Below, in pieces: positions 9,728 to 17,165 of a stretch of 30,512 bases of DNA; positions within the stretch are counted from its first letter, which is position 1, and the number at the start of each line of letters is the position of its first letter. The stretch spans positions 1 to 30,512 of IMG/VR virus record IMGVR_UViG_3300021474_000024, one strand, 5' to 3'. The notes under the pieces are model-generated. The model had not been told where the DNA came from and made no database searches. It saw only the letters and a list, made by a program, of their open reading frames with translations. This stretch comes from a virus. Position numbers and translations under genes: made by a program.

Positions 9728-12535
9728 ATGGCTCTTGAACGTATATTTGCCGCTAGTTTCAAGGACTCGAGCAACGCGAACACCTCAGCCTATGACCCTT
9801 TAGATCCGCAAAGCTATGAGCAATTCATCCAAGCGATGATCAATGATAGTCGTGATTATGAAGGAAGCGTATTAGCAAGAGATCGCAACGAGAGCCAGTT
9901 GTATTACTATGGCCTCAAACCCTCTCTCAATCCCAACGGTTCGCCTTATTCCGACACGATGATCGTCGAGGATCCGACTGCGACCTACGAAGAGATCCTC
10001 GGTTACGACAGCGAGAGCGTCAATCGATCGACTTACGTCTCGACCGACGTCCGCGATGCGGTGATGCTGACGCTTCCGAGCCTCGTGCGTTTATTTGGCG
10101 CGACTGAGAACCCGGTCAGTCTTGTCCCCAGGAGTCAAGAAGAGGTCGACGAGGCCGAGCAGGCGACCGATTACGTCAACTATACTTTCTGGAACGACAA
10201 TCCGGGTTTTCTTATTCTATACGGCGCTTTTAAAGACGCCCTCACTGTAAAAACTGGTTTTATCAAATGGTGGACGGACGACCACAAGGAAAAGAAGCGC
10301 AAGACTTTCCTCAATATTACCCGCGACCAGATTCAGATGGTGCTGGCCGAGGATCCGACCGCGAGGATCATCGATGTTGGCAAGCCACAACGCGCACCCA
10401 TGGCTGCGCCGCCACCAATCCCGCTCCCTATGGGTCCACCGCCATCTCTATCGCCGCCTTCACCGGGTAATTTACCGCCCGGACCTTCCGTTGGACCCCC
10501 TGGTGCGCCTCCGGGTTCGCCGTCAGGACCGATGGCTGGATCGCCTGCGCAACCGGCGCAGGGCGCGGGGCCGCCGCTAACGCCAGGACCGCCGCCCGCC
10601 CCGCCCCCGGGCCCGCTTGCTGGCGCGCCGTCTCCGCAGTTGCCTGCGGTCCCGCCAGCCCCACCGCCGGTGTTCTACAAGCACGTGACCTTTGAGTACG
10701 AGGTCAAGAAGCCGGTGATCAAGATCTCTGGCGTCCCTCCAGAGGAGATGCGGCTCGATCGTTACGCCCGCACGTTTCGAGAGAGCCGCATCGTCGGCCA
10801 TGAGCGGGTGGTGCCGGTCGATCAGATGATCGCCATGGGCTACGACCGCGAACTCTGCATGCAGTACATCCAGTCGCAGCAGATCCAAGAGTTCACCATG
10901 GAGAGCCAGCTCCGCAACCCTGGCAGGTATATGTCGACCCGCGTCGGTGACGGAGTGCTCTATGGCGAATGGTACATCCGGATCGACAAAGACGGCGATG
11001 GGGTGCCGGAACTGCGCCACATTTGCACGATGGGCGAAGTCCATGAAATCGTGGTTGACGAAGAGGCCAACCGGATCAAATTCGCCCTCTTCTCCCCGGA
11101 TCCCATCTCTCACACCATCGTCGGCGACTCGCTGGCCGACTACGTTGAGGACATCCAGAGGATCAAGACCAACATGATGCGCGGGGTGCTCGACTCGCTC
11201 GCCGAGTCGATCAACCCCAAGACCGTGATCAACGAGCTGACCGTCACCGTCGACGACGCGCTCAACGACGATCTCGGCGCCGTCATCCGCACCCGCGGCA
11301 ATCCCAAAGATTCGGTGATGTTCACCAATCTGCCGTTCGTTGGCCAGCAGGCGCTGCCGGTGGTGCAGGCGCTCGACGCGACGCTCGCCAAACGCACTGG
11401 TCTCACCGACGCGGCGCGCGGGCTCGACCCGAAGGCCTTGCAAAGCTCCACCCAGCTCGGCGTCGAGGCGATCATCAACGGCGCGCAAGAGCGCATCGAG
11501 ATGATGGCGCGGATCTTGTGCGAGACCGGCTTCCGCGATTTGTTCTCCGGGCTCTACAACGAGTGCTGCGAGAACCCGAATCAGCAGCGGACGCTGAAGA
11601 TTCGCGGCAAGTTCGTGCCTTACGACACCGGCACCTTCGACGCCTCGATGGCGGTTGAGGTCAACGCTAACCTCGGCAAGGGTTCGGATCTGGTGCGGAT
11701 GCTGGCGCTCAACCAGATCAAGCAGGACCAGCAGCTGATCGTCACCACCTACGGGATGAACAATCCGGTCTGCGGCATTCCTGAACTCTTGAACACCATC
11801 ACCGACATGCTCGCCTTGGCGAATGTGAAGAACGTCGGCCGCTACTTCAAGACGCCGACGCCGCAGCAGATGGCGGCGATCATGAATGCGCCGAAGCAGC
11901 CTGACCCGGCGGCGATGCAGGCTCAGGCGATGCTGGAGAAGGTTCGCTCCGAGACCGCCAAAGCGGTCGGCCAGCAGGACATTGATCGGCAGAAGATGCA
12001 GCTCGAACATCAGTTCAAGCAGCAGGATCTCGCCGAGCGCACCTTCTACGATCAGAACAAGCTGATGATCGAGGGCCGCAAGGTCGACGTCGACCACATT
12101 ACCAAGCTCGGCGCGCTTGGCAGCCAGTTGATGAAGGATCAGTCCGACAGCGATCAGAACGACGTCGAGAACCAGATCAACATGGCGGGGGCTCAGAACG
12201 ACGCCGACGCCCAGCGGCAGCAGCATCAGCAGGCGCAGAACGACGCGCAGCTCAAGGCGGCGCAGCTCGCCAGCCAGCACATGCAGAAAATGGCCCAGGT
12301 TCACTCGGGCCACGTCCAGGCGATGACCCAGATGGCGGCCCAGCACCATCAGGCGATGACCGGCCATGCGGTGCAGCACGCCAAGACGGTGGTAGGGGCG
12401 CTCGCCGGGGTCGACGACAACGAGCACGAATCCCGAGAGAACGCGCTCGATCGGGATCATGACGAGCTGACCACTGCGGCGACGCTGGCCAATCAGCAGC
12501 GGGTGGTGAAGATGAGGCCGAGGCCCGCCGCATGA
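9728..12535 (+). CDS. Portal protein (P22/SU10-like) with proline-rich insertion
   Basis: 935-aa protein, ATG 9728-9730. Residues 1-215 and 315-720 match the P22/SU10-type portal layout: the N-terminal region begins ERIFAASFKDSSNANTSAY, with SRDYEGSVLARDRNESQLYYYG and then DVRDAVMLTLPSLVRLFGATE. Later come VPPEEMRLDRYARTF, the core KDGDGVPELRHICTMG and a long crown and stem helix region. The dodecameric portal sits at one head vertex and is the DNA channel and docking site for terminase and tail. Residues of about 222-315 are almost wholly Pro/Gly/Ala/Ser and look inserted. The last 200 residues form Gln-rich helices (KVRSETAKAVGQQDID, QQHQQAQNDAQLKAAQ) with coiled-coil tendency. It is longer than a typical 650-750-aa portal. 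The N-terminal 80 codons are AT-richer than the rest. Confidence 0.9.
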   Translation: MALERIFAASFKDSSNANTSAYDPLDPQSYEQFIQAMINDSRDYEGSVLARDRNESQLYYYGLKPSLNPNGSPYSDTMIVEDPTATYEEILGYDSESVNRSTYVSTDVRDAVMLTLPSLVRLFGATENPVSLVPRSQEEVDEAEQATDYVNYTFWNDNPGFLILYGAFKDALTVKTGFIKWWTDDHKEKKRKTFLNITRDQIQMVLAEDPTARIIDVGKPQRAPMAAPPPIPLPMGPPPSLSPPSPGNLPPGPSVGPPGAPPGSPSGPMAGSPAQPAQGAGPPLTPGPPPAPPPGPLAGAPSPQLPAVPPAPPPVFYKHVTFEYEVKKPVIKISGVPPEEMRLDRYARTFRESRIVGHERVVPVDQMIAMGYDRELCMQYIQSQQIQEFTMESQLRNPGRYMSTRVGDGVLYGEWYIRIDKDGDGVPELRHICTMGEVHEIVVDEEANRIKFALFSPDPISHTIVGDSLADYVEDIQRIKTNMMRGVLDSLAESINPKTVINELTVTVDDALNDDLGAVIRTRGNPKDSVMFTNLPFVGQQALPVVQALDATLAKRTGLTDAARGLDPKALQSSTQLGVEAIINGAQERIEMMARILCETGFRDLFSGLYNECCENPNQQRTLKIRGKFVPYDTGTFDASMAVEVNANLGKGSDLVRMLALNQIKQDQQLIVTTYGMNNPVCGIPELLNTITDMLALANVKNVGRYFKTPTPQQMAAIMNAPKQPDPAAMQAQAMLEKVRSETAKAVGQQDIDRQKMQLEHQFKQQDLAERTFYDQNKLMIEGRKVDVDHITKLGALGSQLMKDQSDSDQNDVENQINMAGAQNDADAQRQQHQQAQNDAQLKAAQLASQHMQKMAQVHSGHVQAMTQMAAQHHQAMTGHAVQHAKTVVGALAGVDDNEHESRENALDRDHDELTTAATLANQQRVVKMRPRPAA

Positions 12536-12783
12536 CCGAGATGGCGCGCATCTCGCCGGAATTACGCAAGGCCGACGCTGCCGCCGCCCAGGCTTTGCTC
12601 GACGATCGGATCTTCATGAAGGCGATCATCGATCTTCGCAAGCAGTGGTTCGGCGAGCTGATGAACGAGGAGACGGCGCGCAAGCAGGATATGCTGGTTG
12701 CAAAGCTCAAGGCTTTGGAAGACATTCCGCTGCAACTGCAATCCTACGTCAACGCGCAGAAGATGGCGATGAAGAGTGCCTGA
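12532..12783 (+). CDS. Small helical protein between portal and scaffold
   Basis: 83-aa protein, ATG 12532-12534 overlapping the portal stop (ATGA). It is wholly helical: ISPELRKADAAAAQALLDDR, then FMKAIIDLRKQWFGEL and ALEDIPLQLQSYVNAQ. Small charged helical proteins in this position are common between portal and scaffold genes of podovirus-like phages, but their job is not established to my knowledge. It could assist prohead assembly. It overlaps the scaffold start by 8 bases. Confidence 0.65.
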   Translation: MTEMARISPELRKADAAAAQALLDDRIFMKAIIDLRKQWFGELMNEETARKQDMLVAKLKALEDIPLQLQSYVNAQKMAMKSA

Positions 12784-13897
12784 GGGTCTCGAACAAGCGA
12801 GAGATGCTTTTGCCAAGGAGCTGTCGCCCCAGATCGCGCCGCGTGATCAGGCGGGGAGATTCGTCGCCACTGAAGACAAGCCTCAACCGATGTTCGCCAC
12901 CCGGTCGCTTGAAGGCGATCCGCTGACCGGCGACACCAGCGACGGCGGCGATAACGAGCGGTTGCGCGAGATCGAACAGGAGGTCGCAGATGGCAGGCTT
13001 GACGAGAGGCAAGGGCGGCGAGCAGCTCAGGACGTCCAGAACTTACGCCGGACCCCCGCCGACGACCGACACGAGCCGACCGAGACAGAGCAAGGCGACG
13101 AGCTGCTCGACGACGAGCCCGTCGATGAAACGCCAGCCGAAGACGACGGTGAAAAATACGAGGTAACCGTCGAGGGCGAGACCCAGCATGTTTCGCTGGT
13201 CGAGGCGCTGCGCGGCTATATCCGCCAGGAGACCTTCCACAAGCGTCTGCAGCAAATCAATCAGGAAAAGACCGGGGTCGACGCCGAGGCGCAGCGCCTT
13301 CGGCAGAATTGGCAGCACCTGATCAAGGCCCGGCAGGACTACGAGCAGGACATGCAGGCGATGATCCCCGCCGAGCCCAACTGGGATCAGGAATTCGCCC
13401 GCGATCCAGGGGCGGCGCACAACCATCAGAAGATTTTCGCGGCTCTCTACAGCAAGCTCGCCCAATCGCGGCAGCAGCGGGCTCAGTACGAGGCCTTCAA
13501 CGCTCAAGAGGAAGCCCGGCGCGTCGAACGCTACGCTGTCGATGGCTTTTCGAAATTCGTCATGGACAACAAAATCCCTGACGAGGCGACTCTGCAGAAG
13601 GAGTTGAAGTCGATGCGGCGGACCGCCGCAGCGGCTGGTTTTACGGAATACGAAGTCGCCACGGTCTATGACCCCAGGATGCTTACCGTCCTGCGCAAGG
13701 CGAGCAAGTATGATCGGATGACCGCAGCCACGAGACCAAGGGCTGTGATCCCCGGCAAAGGTCGGACGCTAACTCCAGGCGCGGCTACCCCCCTCAGTGG
13801 GAATGCAACCCGGAAGGGCCTCGACGACGCACTTCGCCGACAGGCGAGCAGTGGATCGCTTGATGCGACCACAGAAGTGTTTCGGAGATTGCTCTAA
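12776..13897 (+). CDS. Scaffolding protein
   Basis: 373-aa protein with a GTG start (12776-12778) overlapping the previous gene by eight bases (GTGCCTGA). It is acidic and extended at the N-terminus (ETEQGDELLDDEPVDETPAE). A small folded segment, KYEVTVEGETQHVSLVEALRGY followed by IRQETFHKRLQQINQEK, begins a long helical region (residues of about 140-290). The basic C-terminus contains KASKYDRMTAATRPRAVIPGKGR. This combination, placed directly before the major capsid gene, is typical of scaffold proteins that shape the prohead and then leave. The 'veVdGe...vsl.ELl.GY...sdy.r' motif at about 130-160 is widely seen in such proteins. Confidence 0.85.
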   Translation: MPEGLEQARDAFAKELSPQIAPRDQAGRFVATEDKPQPMFATRSLEGDPLTGDTSDGGDNERLREIEQEVADGRLDERQGRRAAQDVQNLRRTPADDRHEPTETEQGDELLDDEPVDETPAEDDGEKYEVTVEGETQHVSLVEALRGYIRQETFHKRLQQINQEKTGVDAEAQRLRQNWQHLIKARQDYEQDMQAMIPAEPNWDQEFARDPGAAHNHQKIFAALYSKLAQSRQQRAQYEAFNAQEEARRVERYAVDGFSKFVMDNKIPDEATLQKELKSMRRTAAAAGFTEYEVATVYDPRMLTVLRKASKYDRMTAATRPRAVIPGKGRTLTPGAATPLSGNATRKGLDDALRRQASSGSLDATTEVFRRLL

Positions 13898-13912
13898 CCC
13901 CCGGGGAGACCC

Positions 13913-14929
13913 ATGCCCGTCGTAACCAATGCCTTCACCACCTATGCGGCGGTGGGCAACAGAGAAGATTTGTCCAATGCTATCTACAACATAGATCCGT
14001 TCGATACGCCGGTGATGAGTGCATCACGGCGTAGGAATGTGAAAAATAGGATCTACGATTGGCAGACGGAATTTCTGCCGCTCGTGGCTCCGACGACCGT
14101 GCCGGGCACCGGCGCGCTCGATCCGAACGCCAACGCCCAGCTGGAAGGCTTTTCGCTCGTCAACGCGCCAGCGCAGCCGACTATTCGTCTCAATAACTGT
14201 ACTCAGATCTCACAGCGCAACGCCACTGTCTCTGGCTCGCAGGAAGAGTCCGATGCGGCTGGTAAAGGTTCCGAGATGGCGCACCAAATGGCTATGGCCT
14301 CTAAGGTGCTAAAGTCGGACATGGAAACTGCGATGTGCGGCCGTCAGGCGCGAAATGACGGCAACAATACTACCCCTACCGCTCGCTCGACTGAGGCGAT
14401 CTCGCATTGGCTGGCGCGCGCGGTGACCAAGCTTGGCGTAGCGGCGGGCGCGGTGGCGCCTGGGACCGTCGTCACTGGTCTGCCGACGACCCAGACCGGG
14501 TTGTTTCCGACGCCTGCCGCGCCGGTGCAGCTAACAGAACAGATGTTGGGAGACGCTATGCAATTAGCGTATACCAATGGTGCTTCACCGACACTCTGGG
14601 TTGTGCCCCCTGGGCCTAAGCGTACAGTTTCGACCTTTATTGGTCGATCGACTACGCAAGTGCTTGTCGGCAAGACTGAGGTGGTGAGCACAGTCGATGT
14701 GCTGGCGACCGATTTCGGGCGCGTCAAATGCATCCCGTCGCGCTGGACGCCGCCAGACGTCGGACTTTTGCTCGATCCGGACTATGTCGCGGTCAGCTTC
14801 TTCCGAGCTTTCAGGCAATACTTGATGGCGCGGACCGGCGACGCCGAGACCCGGATGATCATCGTCGAGTGGGGCGTCGAGATGCGCAACAGCCTCGCCC
14901 ACATCTTGTTTAACGGCATCACTGCGTAA
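13913..14929 (+). CDS. Major capsid protein, SU10/DUF5309-like
   Basis: 338-aa protein, ATG 13913-13915 with GGGGAG six bases upstream. The N-terminus, FTTYAAVGNREDLSNAIYNI, then DPFDTPVMSASRR and YDWQTEFLP, matches the SU10-type major capsid family (formerly DUF5309), as do RLNNCTQISQRNATVSGSQE and KGSEMAHQMAMASKVLKSDME. These proteins adopt the HK97 fold and build the icosahedral head. The length is right for the family. The C-terminal TRMIIVEWGVEMRNSLAHI is also typical. It follows the scaffold after a 15-base gap, the usual order. Confidence 0.92.
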   Translation: MPVVTNAFTTYAAVGNREDLSNAIYNIDPFDTPVMSASRRRNVKNRIYDWQTEFLPLVAPTTVPGTGALDPNANAQLEGFSLVNAPAQPTIRLNNCTQISQRNATVSGSQEESDAAGKGSEMAHQMAMASKVLKSDMETAMCGRQARNDGNNTTPTARSTEAISHWLARAVTKLGVAAGAVAPGTVVTGLPTTQTGLFPTPAAPVQLTEQMLGDAMQLAYTNGASPTLWVVPPGPKRTVSTFIGRSTTQVLVGKTEVVSTVDVLATDFGRVKCIPSRWTPPDVGLLLDPDYVAVSFFRAFRQYLMARTGDAETRMIIVEWGVEMRNSLAHILFNGITA

Positions 14930-15232
14930 GTGGGCGAGCGCAAGCGGCGCTATTACGCGCAAGACGGGGTCGCCCGGACGGTCATCTATGATCCGGACGA
15001 TCCCAATCGATTTACGATCCAGACGACGTCGGACATCGAGCCGATTCTCGAAGGGATCAAGCGCGATCGCGAGACCATGCGGCACGGTTACAACAAGAAG
15101 GTTGCGACCTTGCCGCTGTTCATCGTCGAGGACCTGATCCACCGCGGAATTTACTACGACGAAGACGCCTTCAAGAAGTGGCTCAACGGTCCAGAGGCGA
15201 CGCCCTGGAGGGTTTGGCGAGGACAAGTCTGA
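14930..15232 (+). CDS. Small conserved head-region protein
   Basis: 100-aa protein with a GTG start at 14930, immediately after the capsid TAA. FTIQTTSDIEPILEGIKRDR, then TLPLFIVEDLIHRGIYYDED and AFKKWLNGPEATPWRVWRGQV, follows a pattern I know from many podovirus-like genomes: '.iq...DvepIle.nk.......d.r.va.iPl.v...l...Gi..D.k.lkkWLnd.e...wR...G.v'. Members are encoded directly after the capsid and are presumably virion- or assembly-associated, though no activity is known to me. The next gene starts on its stop (TGATG). Confidence 0.7.
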   Translation: MGERKRRYYAQDGVARTVIYDPDDPNRFTIQTTSDIEPILEGIKRDRETMRHGYNKKVATLPLFIVEDLIHRGIYYDEDAFKKWLNGPEATPWRVWRGQV

Positions 15233-15819
15233 TGCCCTACGATCGGAAGGTGTTCTTTGACGGGGTGCGAGCCAGCCTGTTTCGCGGCACGCTGACCCAG
15301 GATCAGGTCGACGGGATGAACTATCTCCTGGAGACCTGGGAGCGCCATTTCGAGCAAGGCAATCCGCGCGACGGCACCAACTGGCTGGCCTATTGCCTCG
15401 CCACCTTCTTTCACGAGACCGCCGAGCGGATGCAGCCGATCGAGGAGTACGGCAAGGGCGCAGGCCAGAAGTATGGCCAGCCCGCCGGACCCTACAATCA
15501 GAAGTATTACGGGCGTGGCCATGTCCAGCTTACCTGGGAGGATAATTATAAGAAGGCCGAAAAGTATTTGAAGGAGAGATATGATGTTACTCATACTATC
15601 CACAAAGAACCGCACAAGATGCTTGGGAGTGAGGTTTCAGCGCTGGTGTCTTATGATGGGATGGTATACGGATGGTTCACCGGAGTTGGACTATCAAAGT
15701 ATTTCAATGGCACTACCGAAGATCCGGTTAACGCTCGGAAGGTTGTCAACGGGCTCGATCGGGCCGACTTGATCGCTGGTTATTATCGCAAGTTCAAGGC
15801 GGCGCTGAGAAAGACATGA
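15232..15819 (+). CDS. Endolysin, GH19 chitinase-like
   Basis: 195-aa enzyme, ATG 15232-15234 overlapping the previous TGA. The glycoside-hydrolase-19 core is visible: CLATFFHETAERMQPIEEYG (about 55-74), with E62 as the likely catalytic acid and E71/E72 as the probable second acidic residue, then YYGRGHVQLTWEDNYKKAEKY (about 92-112). GH19 endolysins cut the sugar backbone of peptidoglycan. No signal peptide is seen, so release probably depends on the holin encoded next. The middle of the gene (15540-15740) is AT-richer than its ends. Placing lysis genes between capsid and adaptor genes is unusual but not unique. Confidence 0.9.
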   Translation: MPYDRKVFFDGVRASLFRGTLTQDQVDGMNYLLETWERHFEQGNPRDGTNWLAYCLATFFHETAERMQPIEEYGKGAGQKYGQPAGPYNQKYYGRGHVQLTWEDNYKKAEKYLKERYDVTHTIHKEPHKMLGSEVSALVSYDGMVYGWFTGVGLSKYFNGTTEDPVNARKVVNGLDRADLIAGYYRKFKAALRKT

Positions 15820-16127
15820 CCCTCGCCGATCTCGTCATCCCCCCTCCGACGCCGAAGCTCAGCGATTATCCGGTTGCGATGACGGTTTGCGGCGAGGTGA
15901 TCGCCGTGGCGATTTTGGTGTTCATGGCGGCGCGGTTCGATCCGAGCGGCGGCGTCCTGACGATTTCGCTCCTGGTGGTGTTGGCGTTCATCAGCGCCGT
16001 GGTGTTCAGCCTGTTTTTCACCATTCCGAACGATGAGATCACGGCCGCGGTGGCGGGAGGGCTGGTGGCGGCGTTCGGCGCGGTCATCGCCTATTGGCTC
16101 GGTCGGCCCAGGGAGCCCCCAAAATGA
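15816..16127 (+). CDS. Holin candidate, three membrane segments
   Basis: 103-aa protein, ATG 15816-15818 overlapping the endolysin stop (ATGA). Three hydrophobic segments are visible at about residues 20-39, 47-69 and 76-95, with a short charged C-terminus (GRPREPPK). That is the class I holin pattern: small, several membrane spans, encoded beside the endolysin. It would make lesions in the inner membrane so that the cytoplasmic endolysin can escape. Sequence alone cannot exclude another small phage membrane protein. Confidence 0.65.
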   Translation: MTLADLVIPPPTPKLSDYPVAMTVCGEVIAVAILVFMAARFDPSGGVLTISLLVVLAFISAVVFSLFFTIPNDEITAAVAGGLVAAFGAVIAYWLGRPREPPK

Positions 16128-16306
16128 GCCCGCTCGGCATCGTTCTGATCATCGTGCTCGTGCTCGTGCTGTTCGGCGGCGTTGGAGGCCCGCGCTTCGG
16201 CGCGCCCTGGCAGTACGGCTATGGCTACGGGACCGGCGGCGTCGGGGTGATCGGCACGCTGCTCGTCATTCTCGTGATCCTCTGGCTGCTCGGGGTGCTC
16301 CGATGA
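16124..16306 (+). CDS. DUF3309-like small membrane protein
   Basis: 60-aa protein, ATG 16124-16126 overlapping the previous stop (ATGA). MSPLGIVLIIVLVLVLFGGV, then GAPWQYGYGYGTGGVG and VIGTLLVILVILWLLGVLR, shows two hydrophobic segments joined by a Gly/Tyr-rich loop. This is the DUF3309 layout, a family of tiny membrane proteins common in Hyphomicrobiales and other proteobacteria. Its place directly after the holin candidate suggests a lysis accessory (antiholin- or spanin-like) role, but DUF3309 function is unknown. It may have been captured from a host. Confidence 0.7.
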   Translation: MSPLGIVLIIVLVLVLFGGVGGPRFGAPWQYGYGYGTGGVGVIGTLLVILVILWLLGVLR

Positions 16307-16935
16307 GCGACTACGACACTCTTTGTGCGGCGATCGCCGAATGGGCGAACCGCGCCGATTGGAGCCCGACGCTCCTCGCCCAGTTCGTCGCCATGGCTGA
16401 GCAAAAATTTAACGCTGAGCTTCGGGTAGATAGGATGATCACCCAGGCGTCGAATGTCGTCACCCTGCGCTGTGCTGAATTGCCGGACGATTGGCTGGAG
16501 ATGGAGTTCGTTGCGGTCGCCAACGGCAACACCCCGAACGGCTGGATGCCGATTCGCTACAAGGCGCGCGACCAATTCTTCCATCAGCCTGACAAATTGA
16601 CCTATGGCTTTTATACGCTTGAAGGTCGGATGATCACCTTCGGCGGTCCGCCGGACGACGTTGAGGGGGTGCCCTATCAGATCTGGTACTTCCAGGAAGT
16701 GCCGGTGATGGCGACCACCGGCAGCTCTTGGATCTACACCAAATATCCGCGGCTCTATCTCATGGCCGCGTTGATGAATGCGGATCTGCACGCCCAGGGC
16801 GAGGAGCAGGTGGCGCTGCTGATCGGCGCTCAGGTCGATCAGATGATCGGCAAGCTCAACGATAACTATCGGCTGTCGAAGGCGAGCGGCTCGCGCCTCA
16901 AGCGGACGCGCATCAGGACGTCAACTTTCGGGTGA
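16303..16935 (+). CDS. Head-tail adaptor protein, SU10-like
   Basis: 210-aa protein, ATG 16303-16305 overlapping the previous stop (ATGA). It starts MSDYDTLCAAIAEWANRADW and continues FVAMAEQKFNAELRVDRMI and LPDDWLEMEFVAV, with the YPRLYLMAALMNADLHAQGE helix near the C-terminus. This is the phage adaptor pattern 'y..L...i..wlnr.D......fi..aE..inr.LR...m......LP.dwle...i...g' known from SU10-like and related podoviruses. Adaptor rings bind below the portal and carry the tail. The C-terminus is basic (SRLKRTRIRTSTFG). An upstream in-frame extension to 16033 overlaps two genes and is rejected. Confidence 0.8.
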   Translation: MSDYDTLCAAIAEWANRADWSPTLLAQFVAMAEQKFNAELRVDRMITQASNVVTLRCAELPDDWLEMEFVAVANGNTPNGWMPIRYKARDQFFHQPDKLTYGFYTLEGRMITFGGPPDDVEGVPYQIWYFQEVPVMATTGSSWIYTKYPRLYLMAALMNADLHAQGEEQVALLIGAQVDQMIGKLNDNYRLSKASGSRLKRTRIRTSTFG

Positions 16936-16940
16936 GGATC

Positions 16941-17165
16941 ATGTGGAAATTGGCTTTTCTGCTTTTTCTGGGCGCGACGCCCGCGTGGGGTCAGGCGCGG
17001 GTGGTGAGCGCTTGCGGCACCGCGAACTATAGCGCCTCGATCGGCACGCTGCAGAATCTGACTATGAACACTTCGGGGTATTTGTGCGCGACGACTACCG
17101 CGACGGTGGTCGAGAAGGGCGCGCCGCAGCGTCAGCAGCAAGAGCAACAGGAACCACGGAAGTGA
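16941..17165 (+). CDS. Small signal-peptide protein, tail region
   Basis: 74-aa protein, ATG 16941-16943 preceded by GAGG; a GTG at 16932 overlapping the adaptor stop is an alternative. MWKLAFLLFLGATPAWGQA is a good Sec signal peptide with likely cleavage after AWG-QA. The mature part, VVSACGTANYSASIGTLQNL then TMNTSGYLCATTT, shares the 'L..LTM(N/D)T.G.LCA' module with the next protein. The C-terminus is Gln/Glu-rich. This is unusual for a gene within the tail cluster and would place the product in the periplasm or outside the cell before lysis. Confidence 0.6.
   Translation: MWKLAFLLFLGATPAWGQARVVSACGTANYSASIGTLQNLTMNTSGYLCATTTATVVEKGAPQRQQQEQQEPRK

Noticed and set aside
9728-9760. Frameshift between the HNH gene and portal
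   Set aside because: The 5-base gap, the stop at 9720-9722 and a clean ATG at 9728 show two separate genes.
10577-12460. A 627-codon open frame on the minus strand inside the portal gene
   Set aside because: It is antisense to the portal, Leu/Arg/Val/His-rich with no domain, as expected from GC-rich third codon positions. The portal frame has clear family matches.
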